64,000 nt of DNA from an uncultured Victivallales bacterium (GTDB lineage Bacteria; Verrucomicrobiota; Lentisphaeria; Victivallales; UBA1829): contig CALXRI010000004.1 of NCBI GenBank assembly GCA_944390795.1, positions 1 through 64,000 of the forward strand, in the 5' to 3' direction. Positions 42,637-51,465 of the stretch are shown here, piece after piece. Each line of letters starts with the position of its first letter. Position 1 is the stretch's first letter. A program made the translations under genes and the position numbers. A model generated the notes under the pieces. That model searched no databases and was not told the DNA's origin. It saw nothing but the letters and a program-made list of their open reading frames with translations.

Positions 42637-43599
42637 ATGAACAGACGTGATTTTCTGAAGACTACGGCGGCGCTCGCCGCTCTCGGCGCTGCGGCGAAAG
42701 CGGGGAAACTGTTTGCGGCCGCCCCGAAGGCTTCCGCCGGAGCCGCCGCATCCGGGTCCGGAACCCCCGACATGGTGGCGATCAAAGGCGGAGAGCCTGC
42801 GCAGATGTTTGACATGGGGATTCGGGAACTCGGCGGAATGGGCCGTTTCGTCAAAAAGGGGCAGAGCGTTGTCATCAAGCCGAACATCGGATGGGACAAG
42901 GAGCCCGAATACGGCGCCAACACGAATCCGGATCTGGTCCGGCGCGTCATTGAACACTGCAAAGAGGCGGGCGCTTCCAAAATCTATGTTTTTGACACGA
43001 CCTGCAGTCCGTGGGAACTGAGCTACAAGAGGAGCGGAATCGCCGAGGCGGCGGAAAAGGCGGGTGCAATCGTGGTCGGCGGAGACAGCGCGAAAGACAA
43101 ATCCTATCTCGACAACAACTATGTCGCAGTCGACCTCCCCAATGCGAAAAGCCTGAAGAAAATGAAGATGCACCGCCTGATCCGTGAGTGCGACGTCTTC
43201 ATCAACATCCCGATCCTGAAACACCATGGCGGCGCACATATGACCTGCTGCATGAAGAATCTGATGGGGATTGTTTCCAAGGACACCCAGCGTTATTTCC
43301 ACAGCCGCGGGCTGCATCAGTGCATTGCGGAGGTCTGCGCCTACCGCAAGCCCGATCTGAACATCGTGGACGCCTACCGGGTCATGACCAAGCGCGGCCC
43401 CCGCGGCGTCGATCTCAGCGACGTCGTCATCATGAAATACCAGATGCTCGGCACCGATCCCGTGGCGCTTGACACCGCCGCGGCACGCCTCATCAAGTTC
43501 AATCTGAACCGCATCGGGCATATCCGCATCGGAGAATCTCTCGGAGTCGGCACGACGAAGCTCGGCAGCCTGAACATCAAACGGATCACGGTATCATGA
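42637..43599 (+). CDS. Tat-exported DUF362-domain protein
   Basis: A 320-residue protein with a clear Tat signal at its N terminus, NRRDFLKTTAALAALGAAAK, directly downstream of tatC (AAGGAG before the ATG). The mature part is a DUF362 domain: FVKKGQSVVIKPNIGWDKEP, NPDLVRRVIEHCKEAGASKI, FINIPILKHHGGAHMTCCMK and the closing TDPVALDTAAARLI. DUF362 proteins often go with iron-sulfur proteins and may carry or insert a cofactor, but no activity is established. The next gene, overlapping by ATGA, encodes a polyferredoxin, so the two probably act together on the outer face of the membrane. Confidence 0.88.
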   Translation: MNRRDFLKTTAALAALGAAAKAGKLFAAAPKASAGAAASGSGTPDMVAIKGGEPAQMFDMGIRELGGMGRFVKKGQSVVIKPNIGWDKEPEYGANTNPDLVRRVIEHCKEAGASKIYVFDTTCSPWELSYKRSGIAEAAEKAGAIVVGGDSAKDKSYLDNNYVAVDLPNAKSLKKMKMHRLIRECDVFINIPILKHHGGAHMTCCMKNLMGIVSKDTQRYFHSRGLHQCIAEVCAYRKPDLNIVDAYRVMTKRGPRGVDLSDVVIMKYQMLGTDPVALDTAAARLIKFNLNRIGHIRIGESLGVGTTKLGSLNIKRITVS

Positions 43600-45086
43600 A
43601 GTGGAAACTGCCTGCCTGGCCGCGCGTTCTGCGGATTGTCTGCGCGGGAATTGTGCTGACCGCACTGACGGGCGGAATCTGGTTCTTTCCCGGACATGAG
43701 GCTGTTTTCGTCTCCCAGTTCGGTTCCAGTCTGCTTGCGCTGATCTCTTCGTTTTCGCTGGGGGCGCTTGCCGCCGTTCTGGCGATTGCCGTTCTGACGC
43801 TGCTTCTCGGCAGGATCTACTGCTCGGTGCTCTGTCCGCTGGGGATTCTGCAGGATCTTCTGATGGCGTTCAAGCGGCGTTTCGCCTTTCAGGGAACGTA
43901 CCGCAGGATCAAGTATCCCGTGCTGGCGCTTCTGGCGGGACTGGCTTGCGGAGGGCTGATGCTGCCGCTGGCGTTTCTGATGCCGTCGGCAAATTTTGTT
44001 TCGATCGTGAACAATGTCTTCCGCGAGGTCTGCGCAAAGGTTTTCTACTGGTTCGATCTTCCGGTCGGCTCCGTGACGGTGCATCCGGCCATCGGGGGAT
44101 TCCTCGGCGCATGGATTGTTTTCATTCTGCTTGCCGCTGCGGTGCGCTGGCGCGGACGGATCTACTGCAACACGCTCTGTCCGGTCGGCGCGCTTCTCTC
44201 GCTTGTTTCGCGCTTTTCCCTGTGGAAGATCACGATTGCGGACAACTGTGTTTCCTGCGGCGCGTGCGAACGTGTCTGCAAAAGCGGATGCATTGATTCC
44301 GGAAACCGCCGTGTCGTCAATGAGAACTGCGTCATGTGCCTGAACTGTCTCGGGCAATGCAGATTTTCCGCGCTGAAGTTTGTCCGCCGGACCGGAGCGA
44401 AAGCGTCCGGAACTGAAGTGCAGTCCGCTTCCCGGCGCGATTTCCTGATCGCAGGCGGCGCGCTGGTCGCGGGTGCCGCCGCGGGGAAGGCCGCGCATGC
44501 GCTCGGCGGAAAACGCAAGGATGAAAATGCTTGTGCTCCCGCGATGCCGCCCGGCGCGGTTTCCTATGACCGTTTCTCCGCGCGATGCGTCTCCTGCGGA
44601 CTCTGCATTGCCGCGTGCAAGGGGCATGTGCTCGCCCATGCGACGGATCAGTACGGGCTGCGGGGATTTCTCCAGCCGTACATGCGTTTTTCCGGCGGCG
44701 CGTGTGAATTCAACTGCAATGAATGCATGAAGGTCTGTCCCTGCGGCGCGCTCGACAAGCTGACGCTGGAAGAGAAACAGCACTGGCGTGTGGGGCTTGC
44801 CCGCTATACGCGGACGCACTGCATCTCCTATCTGGACGGGACCGACTGCGGCGCATGCGCGGAACATTGTCCCGTGGGCGCTCTTGAAATGGTGCCGTAC
44901 AAGGAAACGACGCTTCCGAAAGTGAACGAGTCGCTCTGCATCGGCTGCGGCGCGTGCGAAAACATCTGCCCCGCCCGTCCGGTCAAGGCAATCCGCATTG
45001 CCGGTGTTCCCGAACAGCGTTTCGTGGAAAAGCCGGTCGCGACACAGTCGGCGGTGCTGGATTCCGGGGAGGATTTCCCATTCTAG
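43596..45086 (+). CDS. NapH-like membrane ferredoxin fused to a Tat-dependent polyferredoxin
   Basis: A 496-residue iron-sulfur membrane protein. Residues 1-210 form about five membrane helices of the NapH/YccM type with two Cys-x3-Cys-Pro loops (GRIYCSVLCPLG and GRIYCNTLCPVG). Two 4Fe-4S sites follow at about 215-260 (CVSCGACERVCKSGC, CVMCLNCLGQC). At residues 280-281 comes an internal twin-arginine signal, SASRRDFLIAGGALVAGAAA. The last 190 residues carry about four more cluster motifs: CVSCGLCIAACKG, CNECMKVCPCG, CGACAEHCPVG and CIGCGACENICP. The parts correspond to NapH followed by NapG (MauM), normally separate genes. The internal Tat signal would place the last domain outside while the first sites stay inside. 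Its stop lies well before the next gene. Confidence 0.88.
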   Translation: MKWKLPAWPRVLRIVCAGIVLTALTGGIWFFPGHEAVFVSQFGSSLLALISSFSLGALAAVLAIAVLTLLLGRIYCSVLCPLGILQDLLMAFKRRFAFQGTYRRIKYPVLALLAGLACGGLMLPLAFLMPSANFVSIVNNVFREVCAKVFYWFDLPVGSVTVHPAIGGFLGAWIVFILLAAAVRWRGRIYCNTLCPVGALLSLVSRFSLWKITIADNCVSCGACERVCKSGCIDSGNRRVVNENCVMCLNCLGQCRFSALKFVRRTGAKASGTEVQSASRRDFLIAGGALVAGAAAGKAAHALGGKRKDENACAPAMPPGAVSYDRFSARCVSCGLCIAACKGHVLAHATDQYGLRGFLQPYMRFSGGACEFNCNECMKVCPCGALDKLTLEEKQHWRVGLARYTRTHCISYLDGTDCGACAEHCPVGALEMVPYKETTLPKVNESLCIGCGACENICPARPVKAIRIAGVPEQRFVEKPVATQSAVLDSGEDFPF

Positions 45087-45221
45087 CATTCGGAATGAAG
45101 CGCGTTTTCCGGTTCGCCGCGAATCATTTTTTTTCGGGGTGGAACTTGAAAAATCCCTTTTCTGCGGTAAGTTAAGGAATTGTTTTTTTCAGACACGGGA
45201 CACGAAGAGGATTCCAAAGAC

Positions 45222-45794
45222 ATGAAAGACAGCATTCTGGTGCAATTTCTCAGGAAGCCGCTGACAACCGGCGCAATCTGCCCGAGTTCCCGCGAATTGT
45301 CCAGAACGCTGACCGAATGCATTCATATTGAAGAGGCGCGCAATATCGCCGAGCTCGGGCCGGGAACGGGCGCCATCACGGCGGCGATTCTCTCGGCCAT
45401 GAATCCGCAGGCGCATTTCTTCGCCGTGGAACTCAATGAGGCGGTGATTCCCGCATTCCGGCGGCGTTTTCCGCATGTCAGGCTTTACAACGACAGCGCG
45501 GCGAATCTTGCAAAGATCATGGAACTCGAGTCCGTATCCCGGCTGGACGTCATTCTCTCAGGGCTTCCGTGGGCCTCCTTTCCGGATCATCTCCAGGAGG
45601 AGATCCTGCACGCGGTTCTGGAGGCTCTTCCGGACGGCGGCTACTTCACGACATTCGCCTATCTGCAGGGAACATGGCTTCCGACCGGGATCAAATTCCG
45701 CCGCCGTCTGGAAAAATATTTCTCCCATGTGGAAAAATCCCGGATCGTCTGGGGCAATATCCCGCCTGCGTTCGCCTACCGCTGCCGGAAATGA
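45222..45794 (+). CDS. SAM-dependent methyltransferase, phospholipid N-methyltransferase-like
   Basis: A 190-residue class I methyltransferase. I use the ATG at 45222 (MKDSILVQFLRKP). The motif I region is NIAELGPGTGAITAAIL with an acidic second strand HFFAVELNE. The opening FLRKPLTTGAICPSSRELSR is typical of PmtA-type phosphatidylethanolamine N-methyltransferases and related rRNA-dimethylase-like enzymes, and DVILSGLPWASFP sits where this group has its N/D-P-P-x catalytic loop. It may therefore make methylated phosphatidylethanolamine or phosphatidylcholine at the membrane surface. It is transcribed alone. A ribosomal RNA or small-molecule substrate cannot be excluded. Confidence 0.78.
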   Translation: MKDSILVQFLRKPLTTGAICPSSRELSRTLTECIHIEEARNIAELGPGTGAITAAILSAMNPQAHFFAVELNEAVIPAFRRRFPHVRLYNDSAANLAKIMELESVSRLDVILSGLPWASFPDHLQEEILHAVLEALPDGGYFTTFAYLQGTWLPTGIKFRRRLEKYFSHVEKSRIVWGNIPPAFAYRCRK

Positions 45795-45855
45795 CGGGGG
45801 CTTTCCATCCCGTCTTCCGCATCCGAAATAAAATCAAAAAATTCGGGAATCGGAT

Positions 45856-45883
45856 TTGCATATTTTCCGAACCATGCTAAGAT
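45856..45883 (+). promoter_or_regulatory. Possible promoter of the gene at 45923
   Basis: TTGCAT (45856-45861), 16-base spacer, TAAGAT (45878-45883), about 40 bases before the proposed TTG start. Confidence 0.5.
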
Positions 45884-45922
45884 GTATCAATTGTTTTGCA
45901 AGTGCATAGTGAGGTCGGAGCG

Positions 45923-46345
45923 TTGGAAGAGACATTCAAACAGAGAAATCCGGGTTTTTCCGCGGCGCGTCTGCTCCGGCGTTACTCCCTGCTGCTGACC
46001 GTGACGGCCGTGATGTTCGCGTTTTTCGTTCCCCGGTATGAGGCGCGCGCCATGGACCCTGTGACGATCGCCATTCTTGCGCCGATCGCCATTCAGGTCG
46101 GCAAGGCCATGATGCCCTATGTGATCAAGGCGATCTCCAACATGGGGCGCATGGGGCTCAAGGCAGGCGTGGAAATCATCAACATCTTCCGGCTTCCCCT
46201 GGGAATCATTCAGCTGACGCTGCTGGCTCCGTTCGGCATGTTTTACTCCGGGCTCCAGAACACGGTGATCGGATTCATCGCGCCATTTAAGATGGCGTTT
46301 TACATCCTTCTGCTGCCGGTGTCGGCCTTCGGCATAGGCCTGTAG
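45923..46345 (+). CDS. Small hydrophobic protein, unknown function
   Basis: Unrecognised protein of about 140 residues. No ATG exists near the start; I choose the TTG at 45923 because GAGG (45911-45914) is 8 bases upstream, with TTG 45896 and GTG 45902 as alternatives. After a basic stretch (SAARLLRRYS) comes a signal-like segment LLLTVTAVMFAFFVPRYEARA, so it is probably exported or membrane-anchored. The rest has three moderately hydrophobic stretches rich in Ile, Met and Gly (TIAILAPIAIQVGKAMM, FRLPLGIIQLTLLAPFGMFY, FKMAFYILLLPVSAFGIG) and few charges. No cysteines or motif suggest a catalytic role. The DUF721 gene follows after 33 bases and may be co-transcribed. Confidence 0.6.
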   Translation: MEETFKQRNPGFSAARLLRRYSLLLTVTAVMFAFFVPRYEARAMDPVTIAILAPIAIQVGKAMMPYVIKAISNMGRMGLKAGVEIINIFRLPLGIIQLTLLAPFGMFYSGLQNTVIGFIAPFKMAFYILLLPVSAFGIGL

Positions 46346-46378
46346 CGTCCTTGTACCCCCATTGTGTACCGGCGGCTT

Positions 46379-46870
46379 ATGAAACTCAGGAAAAAAACAC
46401 TGGATGCCATTCATTCCATTCTGACGGACTGGCACGGCGCCGATGAGGCCGGCAATGCCATGGTTGAATTCCATCCCCGTCCGGTCGGGATCGACACCCT
46501 TCTGGACAAGATCGTTGCGAAGGCGCTTCCTCCGTGGGAACGGAATCTGAACGAGCTGCGTTTGTCCTGGACGGAGATTGCGGGAGCTGAAACGGCGCGC
46601 CGCTGCCGGGTGTCGCATCTGAATGAGGGAGTTCTTTACATCGAGGTGTTTCATCCCGCTTACCGGATGGCTCTCGACACCCCGAAAATCAAAACCGTTC
46701 TGTTGGAAAAGGCCCGTGCGCGCCTCGGCGGCGCGAACTGCCGCGAGCTGAAATTCATTCCTGTCGGGAGAAGCGCTCCCGCGCCTTTGCTCCGGACGGA
46801 AAAAGGCGCGCCTTCCAGGAAGGAAAGGACAAAGGGCGGAATCACGCCGGATCTTCCTTTGCAGGACTGA
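46379..46870 (+). CDS. DUF721 (DciA-like) protein
   Basis: A 163-residue protein starting at the ATG at 46379 (MKLRKKTLDAIHSIL); a GTG at 46364 is possible. The middle carries the DUF721 pattern: LSWTEIAGAETARRCRVSHL, GVLYIEVFHPAYRMAL and LEKARARLGGANCRELKFIP. Members include DciA, which loads the replicative helicase DnaB in bacteria lacking DnaC, so a replication-initiation role is possible. The C-terminal 35 residues are charged and probably disordered. No replication gene or origin-like cluster is nearby, so the assignment rests on the domain. Confidence 0.75.
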   Translation: MKLRKKTLDAIHSILTDWHGADEAGNAMVEFHPRPVGIDTLLDKIVAKALPPWERNLNELRLSWTEIAGAETARRCRVSHLNEGVLYIEVFHPAYRMALDTPKIKTVLLEKARARLGGANCRELKFIPVGRSAPAPLLRTEKGAPSRKERTKGGITPDLPLQD

Positions 46871-46929
46871 CCGCAGGTTTTGTCCGCGTTCCCGCCTTTC
46901 CCGGCCGCCCTGTCCGGGGCAGGACGGCT

Positions 46930-49422
46930 TCAGGTGGGATTCTGCACGCCTTTCAGACTGTCTGCCGTTTGTTTTGCTGCGTTTTTCAACCGGCTGATTC
47001 CAAGGAAATTCCTCTGGATCGCCTCGGAACGTTCCGCGATGTTGGTCAGGTGCGAGGAGACTTTTTCCAGTTCCGCGAGAAGTTCGATGTAGATGACTCC
47101 CGTGACCGCGCTGCATTCTCCGGTGGCGAGCCGTTCGACATGCTTGGCTTCCAGTTCCGCGGAGAGGCGGATCATTTCGCGCCCGTCCTTCAGGGCCAGT
47201 TCCACTTTCAGCGGATCATGCGCGTCCAGGGTGGAGATGACCGCTTTCGCCTGTTCTTTCAGTATGCCGTAAATCCAGTTGAGATCCTGAATGGCGCTGT
47301 CGGATAGTCTGGCTTCCGCCTGATTCAGGCGGATCGTCAGGCTCAGGATGTTTTCCGTGTGGTCGGCGATCCGCTCCGCGTCGTTCGTGCAGTGCAGCAG
47401 CAGCGGGATGATCTGCGACTGCGGTTCGGAGAGTTCGCGCCGGGTCAGTTGCACCAGATAATTTGTCATTTCCAGCTGCCACCGGTCGATTTTCTCCTCC
47501 TTTTTCGCAAGGCTCTGGAAGCGTTCCTCGTTCACGTTGTCCGGGATGAAGTGCTGTTCCGTGGCGATGGCGACCATCTTCCAGGATTTTTTCAGCATTC
47601 TCCGCAGGAAGCGTCCCGCCTGTTCCAGGGCGACGGAAGGCGTGTCGAGCAGATGCGGTTCCAGATACTGGATCCTGACTTTTTCCGAACGGACCGGAAT
47701 CACCCATTCGCAGACTTTCGCCATGGTTGCGACGAAGGGCAGCAGAAGCAGCGTCGTAATCACGTTGAACAGCGTGTGTGCGTTGGCGATGTGGCGCGGC
47801 AGATTCTGCGGGATTGCGGCGAAGGCGTCTCCGGCGGTGAGCTTGTCGACCAGATAGAAGAAGACCGGCACGCCGCTGTCCCCCCACTGGATGTAGAAGC
47901 TCGCCCCGATGACGAAGACGCCGAAGATGTTGAACAGCGTGTGCGCGAGCGCGGCCTGTTTCGCGATCCGGTTTGCGGTGAGCGCCGCCAGCTGGGCCGT
48001 GACCGTCGTGCCGATGTTGGAGCCGAGCACCAGCGCAATCGCCGTGTAAAGATTGATGAGTCCGCTTGCTCCGAGCGCGAGAATGATGCCGGTCGCCGCC
48101 GAACTGCTCTGAATGACCATGGTCACGACCATCCCGATTCCGATTGCTCCGAGGAGTGCTGCGAAGGGCATGTATCCGCCGGGCGGAGGCGCGCAGTCGA
48201 AGGTGCCGAAGAAGGCCGTGAAGGAGGGAAACTCCCCGATGAGCTTGAGTTCCGAGCTCATGATGCTCATGCCGAAGAAGAGCATTCCGAAACCGAGCAC
48301 CGTTTCGCCCCAGCCGCGCAGGTATTTCCATGTGACGAACATCAGCAGAAGCCCGAGGATGATCGCAGGCATGATGATGCTGGAGACGTCGAAGGCGATG
48401 ATCTGCGCCGTGATCGTGGTTCCGATGTTGGCGCCGAAGATGATGCCGATCGACTGCACCAGGTTCAGGAGTCCGGCGTTGACAAATCCGATCACCATGA
48501 CCGTCGTCGCGCTGGAGGACTGGATGACCGCGGTGACGAAGGTCCCCGCGACGACCGCCACATAACGGTTGCTGGAGAAGAAGTGGAGAATGCTGCGCAT
48601 CCGCTCTCCGGCGGCTTTATGAAGTCCGTCGCTCATGAGCTTCATGCCGAAGACGAAGATTGCGAGCCCACCGAAAACGTTCATGAAGAGCGTGTAGACG
48701 TTGACGCCGAGTTCCGTCACGCCGATTCCGCGGACTGTGGCGTTGGATTGCGTGGCGCCGACTTCAATGTTGAAATTGTATTTCCCGGTTTTCTTTCCGA
48801 GCCTGACCTCTGTGCGCGCCACTCCGCCGGCATCCGTCAGAACCGTTTTCTGCGAAAGGTTTGCGCCCGCACCCGCCGCGCCGGGCATCGTGGTGAAGTA
48901 GACCGGCGCGCCTTCCACCGGTTTCCCCTCGGAAGAGACGACTGTGACGGTCAGCGGTTCCGGCAGGCTCGTTCCCGCGCGTCCTTCCTGATCGGTTCCC
49001 GTGATCTTGATTCCAGTGATGAAGCGCACGGTGATCGCCTTGTCCGGTGCGTCAGCGGGAATGACCCGGAGATACTGGTCGCCTGTTTTTCTTCCCGCCA
49101 TGACTTCGATTTTGGCGAGTCCTCCCTCGTCGGAGACGGCCTCCTTCGCGGAGAGACGCAGATCGGAGCCGTCGACGGTTTCGAAAAGCACCTTCCGTCC
49201 GGACGCCGGCGGAGGATTGCCCGGATCGCTGAAAAGTCCGTTTCCGGGAACGGCGGTCAGAAGAATGTAAAGGGGTTTTGCAAATTTTTCGCCCGGCAGG
49301 GCGCATTGTCCACCGCCCAGAAAGACGGAAGCCTTGTCGGCTTTGACGTTGCGCGCATCATTGCAGCCGGGGAATACGCAGAGCGCAGCGGCCAGTGTCA
49401 GCAGAAGTCCGATTGTTTTCAC
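46930..49422 (-). CDS. Na/Pi cotransporter-family protein with Ig-like and PhoU-like domains
   Basis: An 830-residue membrane protein. I start at the GTG at 49422, which has CCGGAG before it and places a lipoprotein-type signal (LLTLAAALCVFPGC) at the N terminus. Residues 25-225 form two Ig-like beta domains of the Big_1 kind, with SSEGKPVEGAPVYFTT. The transporter core has the paired NptA/PNaS repeats, each with a Q-S-S-S-A-T/A motif: TAVIQSSSATTVMVIGF and MVIQSSSAATGIILALG. The last ~230 residues are helical and PhoU-like (LLLHCTNDAERIADHTENIL). It should import phosphate or a similar anion with sodium. The Ig-like front is unusual for this family and lies outside the membrane. Transcribed alone on the minus strand. 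Confidence 0.88.
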   Translation of the reverse strand: MKTIGLLLTLAAALCVFPGCNDARNVKADKASVFLGGGQCALPGEKFAKPLYILLTAVPGNGLFSDPGNPPPASGRKVLFETVDGSDLRLSAKEAVSDEGGLAKIEVMAGRKTGDQYLRVIPADAPDKAITVRFITGIKITGTDQEGRAGTSLPEPLTVTVVSSEGKPVEGAPVYFTTMPGAAGAGANLSQKTVLTDAGGVARTEVRLGKKTGKYNFNIEVGATQSNATVRGIGVTELGVNVYTLFMNVFGGLAIFVFGMKLMSDGLHKAAGERMRSILHFFSSNRYVAVVAGTFVTAVIQSSSATTVMVIGFVNAGLLNLVQSIGIIFGANIGTTITAQIIAFDVSSIIMPAIILGLLLMFVTWKYLRGWGETVLGFGMLFFGMSIMSSELKLIGEFPSFTAFFGTFDCAPPPGGYMPFAALLGAIGIGMVVTMVIQSSSAATGIILALGASGLINLYTAIALVLGSNIGTTVTAQLAALTANRIAKQAALAHTLFNIFGVFVIGASFYIQWGDSGVPVFFYLVDKLTAGDAFAAIPQNLPRHIANAHTLFNVITTLLLLPFVATMAKVCEWVIPVRSEKVRIQYLEPHLLDTPSVALEQAGRFLRRMLKKSWKMVAIATEQHFIPDNVNEERFQSLAKKEEKIDRWQLEMTNYLVQLTRRELSEPQSQIIPLLLHCTNDAERIADHTENILSLTIRLNQAEARLSDSAIQDLNWIYGILKEQAKAVISTLDAHDPLKVELALKDGREMIRLSAELEAKHVERLATGECSAVTGVIYIELLAELEKVSSHLTNIAERSEAIQRNFLGISRLKNAAKQTADSLKGVQNPT

Positions 49423-49770
49423 AGTGATTTTCTCCGGAAGGTTGTTGTTTCCTGAAAATATAATCCTTTTTTCACGGGACTCAAACACTCCCGCGTTCTT
49501 CTAACGGAATTTTAACACTTTCCGGGATTCCGGGAAGGGGAGGGGGTGCGGAGAGGAGATTTTTCGGAAAATTTTTCCCCTTCCGGTCCGGTGATGTCAA
49601 GTTGAAAAAAATCGAAAAAAATAATTTTTTTTCCTTAATTTTTCTTGTATTTGGCCTCGTGCGAGTACATAGTAGCGCCGGATTTGTGTATCAAGTGCAT
49701 CCCGGCGGGATGCGCGAAATGGAAATGAAATGTTTTAAGTTATTGTGTATTAGAGGTTTAGGAGATGCGA
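49423..49770. other. AT-rich intergenic region before the TolC-type gene
   Basis: No gene supported. It contains long A and T runs (49602-49640) flanking each other and, on the plus strand, TTGTAT (49645-49650) with CATAGT 17 bases on (49668-49673), a possible promoter for the operon at 49771. A 60-codon open frame here has no ribosome-binding site. Confidence 0.45.
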
Positions 49771-51441
49771 ATGCGGAAGAATAATTCCTTGCTTGTCATG
49801 ATTCCCGTCCTGTTTGCGCTGATTGCCGTGAGCGGCTGCAAATCCTCCGAGGATTATGCGGCGGAACGCGGGAAAAAGGCGGTGACTCACCATCTGCTGT
49901 CGCAGCAGCGCGAAATTCAGGACGGCAGGCCGCTTTCGCTGGATCAGTGCATTGAGATCGCCCTGCGCAACAATCTGGACGTTCGCGTGTATGAACTGGA
50001 GCAGGAGGTCGCGAAGGAGTTCCGCACCGCCGAGGCGCTGGGCATGCTTCCCGAGCTCACCTTGACCAACAATTTCACGGCGCGCAGCAATTCCCCCGCC
50101 TCCAGCAGCAAGAAGCTTGTCTCGACCGGACAGACCTACGGCGCCAGCGTTTCCGAGGACCGGAACATCAATTATCTGAACATCGACCTGATGCTGAGCA
50201 TGCTGGATTTCGGAATCGCGTATTTCAACACGCAGCAGGCGCAGGACCGCGTGTATATCCGGAAGCAGAGAACCGAGCGCGCCGTCCAGAATCTCTCCTT
50301 TGACGTGGTGCGCGCGTATTTCCGCGTCGCCGCCGCGCAGCGCGCCATCAAGATGACCACGACGCTGCTGGAGCAGTGCCGTTCCCGGTTCGAGCTCATT
50401 GAGCAGGCCCGGAAGAAAAAGCAGATCACGGTGCCTTTCGCCTATCAGCAGGCGACTCGTTTCATTGACATGGAAAAGCGTCTCACGCAGTTCGTCCGCA
50501 GTTATGAGAACGCGTGCGTCGAACTCCGCGCGCTGCTCGGTTATTATCCCAACTCCAATATTTTCGTGGACGAATCCGTCCTGGACCGGGTTCCGGACTT
50601 CAAGCTGCCTGAAATTTCCACAATGGAGCAGATCGCGCTGATCCGCCGCCCCGAACTTTACGAAGTGGACATGCAGCGTCACGTCAACCTGGTCGAATGC
50701 TACAAGACGATCGCGATGATGTTTCCGAACGTCAAGCTGTTCGTCGACTGGTCGAACAACAACAACTCCTATCTGTACAACCAGAGCTGGTGGGAGCTCG
50801 GCGTCCGCGCGGCGTACAATCTTCTGAAGCTGCCGCAGAACATCCAGCGCTACCGCTCGCACCGGAAGCAGGTGGAAACCGAGGAGATGCGCGCCTATGC
50901 GCAGGCAGTCGCCGTGATGGCGCAGGTCCGCATCGCATACGGGAACCTTCTTTCCGCCCGGGAGCGTTACGATCTCAACCGGAAGGTTTACACCACCTAC
51001 GACGAGAATCTGCAGGCCGCGCTGAAGAGCCAGGCGGTCGGGCGGACCATGCAGCAGCTGGAGCTGGATCACATGCGTCTGGCGACGACCGAGACCAGCA
51101 TCGAGTCGCTGATGTCGCTTGGCGATTACTACGTGGCATACTACCGTCTCCTCAACGTGATGGGGCTGCGGGAGCTTGACGCCCGCTCCGCGGACGAACT
51201 TGCGGAGGAAATCTCCGATGCGGACAACCGCATGAAGGATGAAATAGCCGCCGCGCGCAAGGCCTTTGACGAACAGAGGGCGGCCGCGATGAAGGAGGCT
51301 CTGGAAAAGCAGAAGCTTCTGGAGGCGGAAAACGCGGCGGCGGCCGCCGCGGAGAGACGCGCGAAGGTCAATGCGCAGATTGACAAACGCATTGAGGCGG
51401 AAAGCGCGAATTCACTGGTTCAGTCGGAAAAAAAGCAATAA
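49771..51441 (+). CDS. TolC-family outer-membrane efflux lipoprotein
   Basis: A 556-residue outer-membrane factor. The ATG at 49771 has GGAG six bases upstream. It opens with a lipoprotein signal, LFALIAVSGC, so the mature protein starts at a lipidated cysteine as in OprM-type channels. Two tandem OEP repeats follow, the first beginning at LSLDQCIEIALRNNLDVRVYE, with long helical stretches such as QATRFIDMEKRLTQFVRSYE. The final ~80 residues form a charged, Ala-rich coiled coil beyond the usual TolC end. It precedes the giant surface-protein gene by 24 bases, so it may form the outer-membrane exit for that protein (type I secretion) or serve a drug-efflux pump. No ABC or adaptor gene is in the window. 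Confidence 0.85.
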   Translation: MRKNNSLLVMIPVLFALIAVSGCKSSEDYAAERGKKAVTHHLLSQQREIQDGRPLSLDQCIEIALRNNLDVRVYELEQEVAKEFRTAEALGMLPELTLTNNFTARSNSPASSSKKLVSTGQTYGASVSEDRNINYLNIDLMLSMLDFGIAYFNTQQAQDRVYIRKQRTERAVQNLSFDVVRAYFRVAAAQRAIKMTTTLLEQCRSRFELIEQARKKKQITVPFAYQQATRFIDMEKRLTQFVRSYENACVELRALLGYYPNSNIFVDESVLDRVPDFKLPEISTMEQIALIRRPELYEVDMQRHVNLVECYKTIAMMFPNVKLFVDWSNNNNSYLYNQSWWELGVRAAYNLLKLPQNIQRYRSHRKQVETEEMRAYAQAVAVMAQVRIAYGNLLSARERYDLNRKVYTTYDENLQAALKSQAVGRTMQQLELDHMRLATTETSIESLMSLGDYYVAYYRLLNVMGLRELDARSADELAEEISDADNRMKDEIAAARKAFDEQRAAAMKEALEKQKLLEAENAAAAAAERRAKVNAQIDKRIEAESANSLVQSEKKQ

Positions 51442-51465
51442 GATAGTCGGGAAGGAAGGACGATC

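Noticed and set aside
47359-49455. Plus-strand open frame of 698 codons
   Set aside because: Antisense of the Na/Pi cotransporter gene; the translation is a His/Arg/Asp-rich low-information sequence.
49602-49784. 60-codon open frame before the TolC-type gene
   Set aside because: No ribosome-binding site, runs through A/T tracts and overlaps the real start region.
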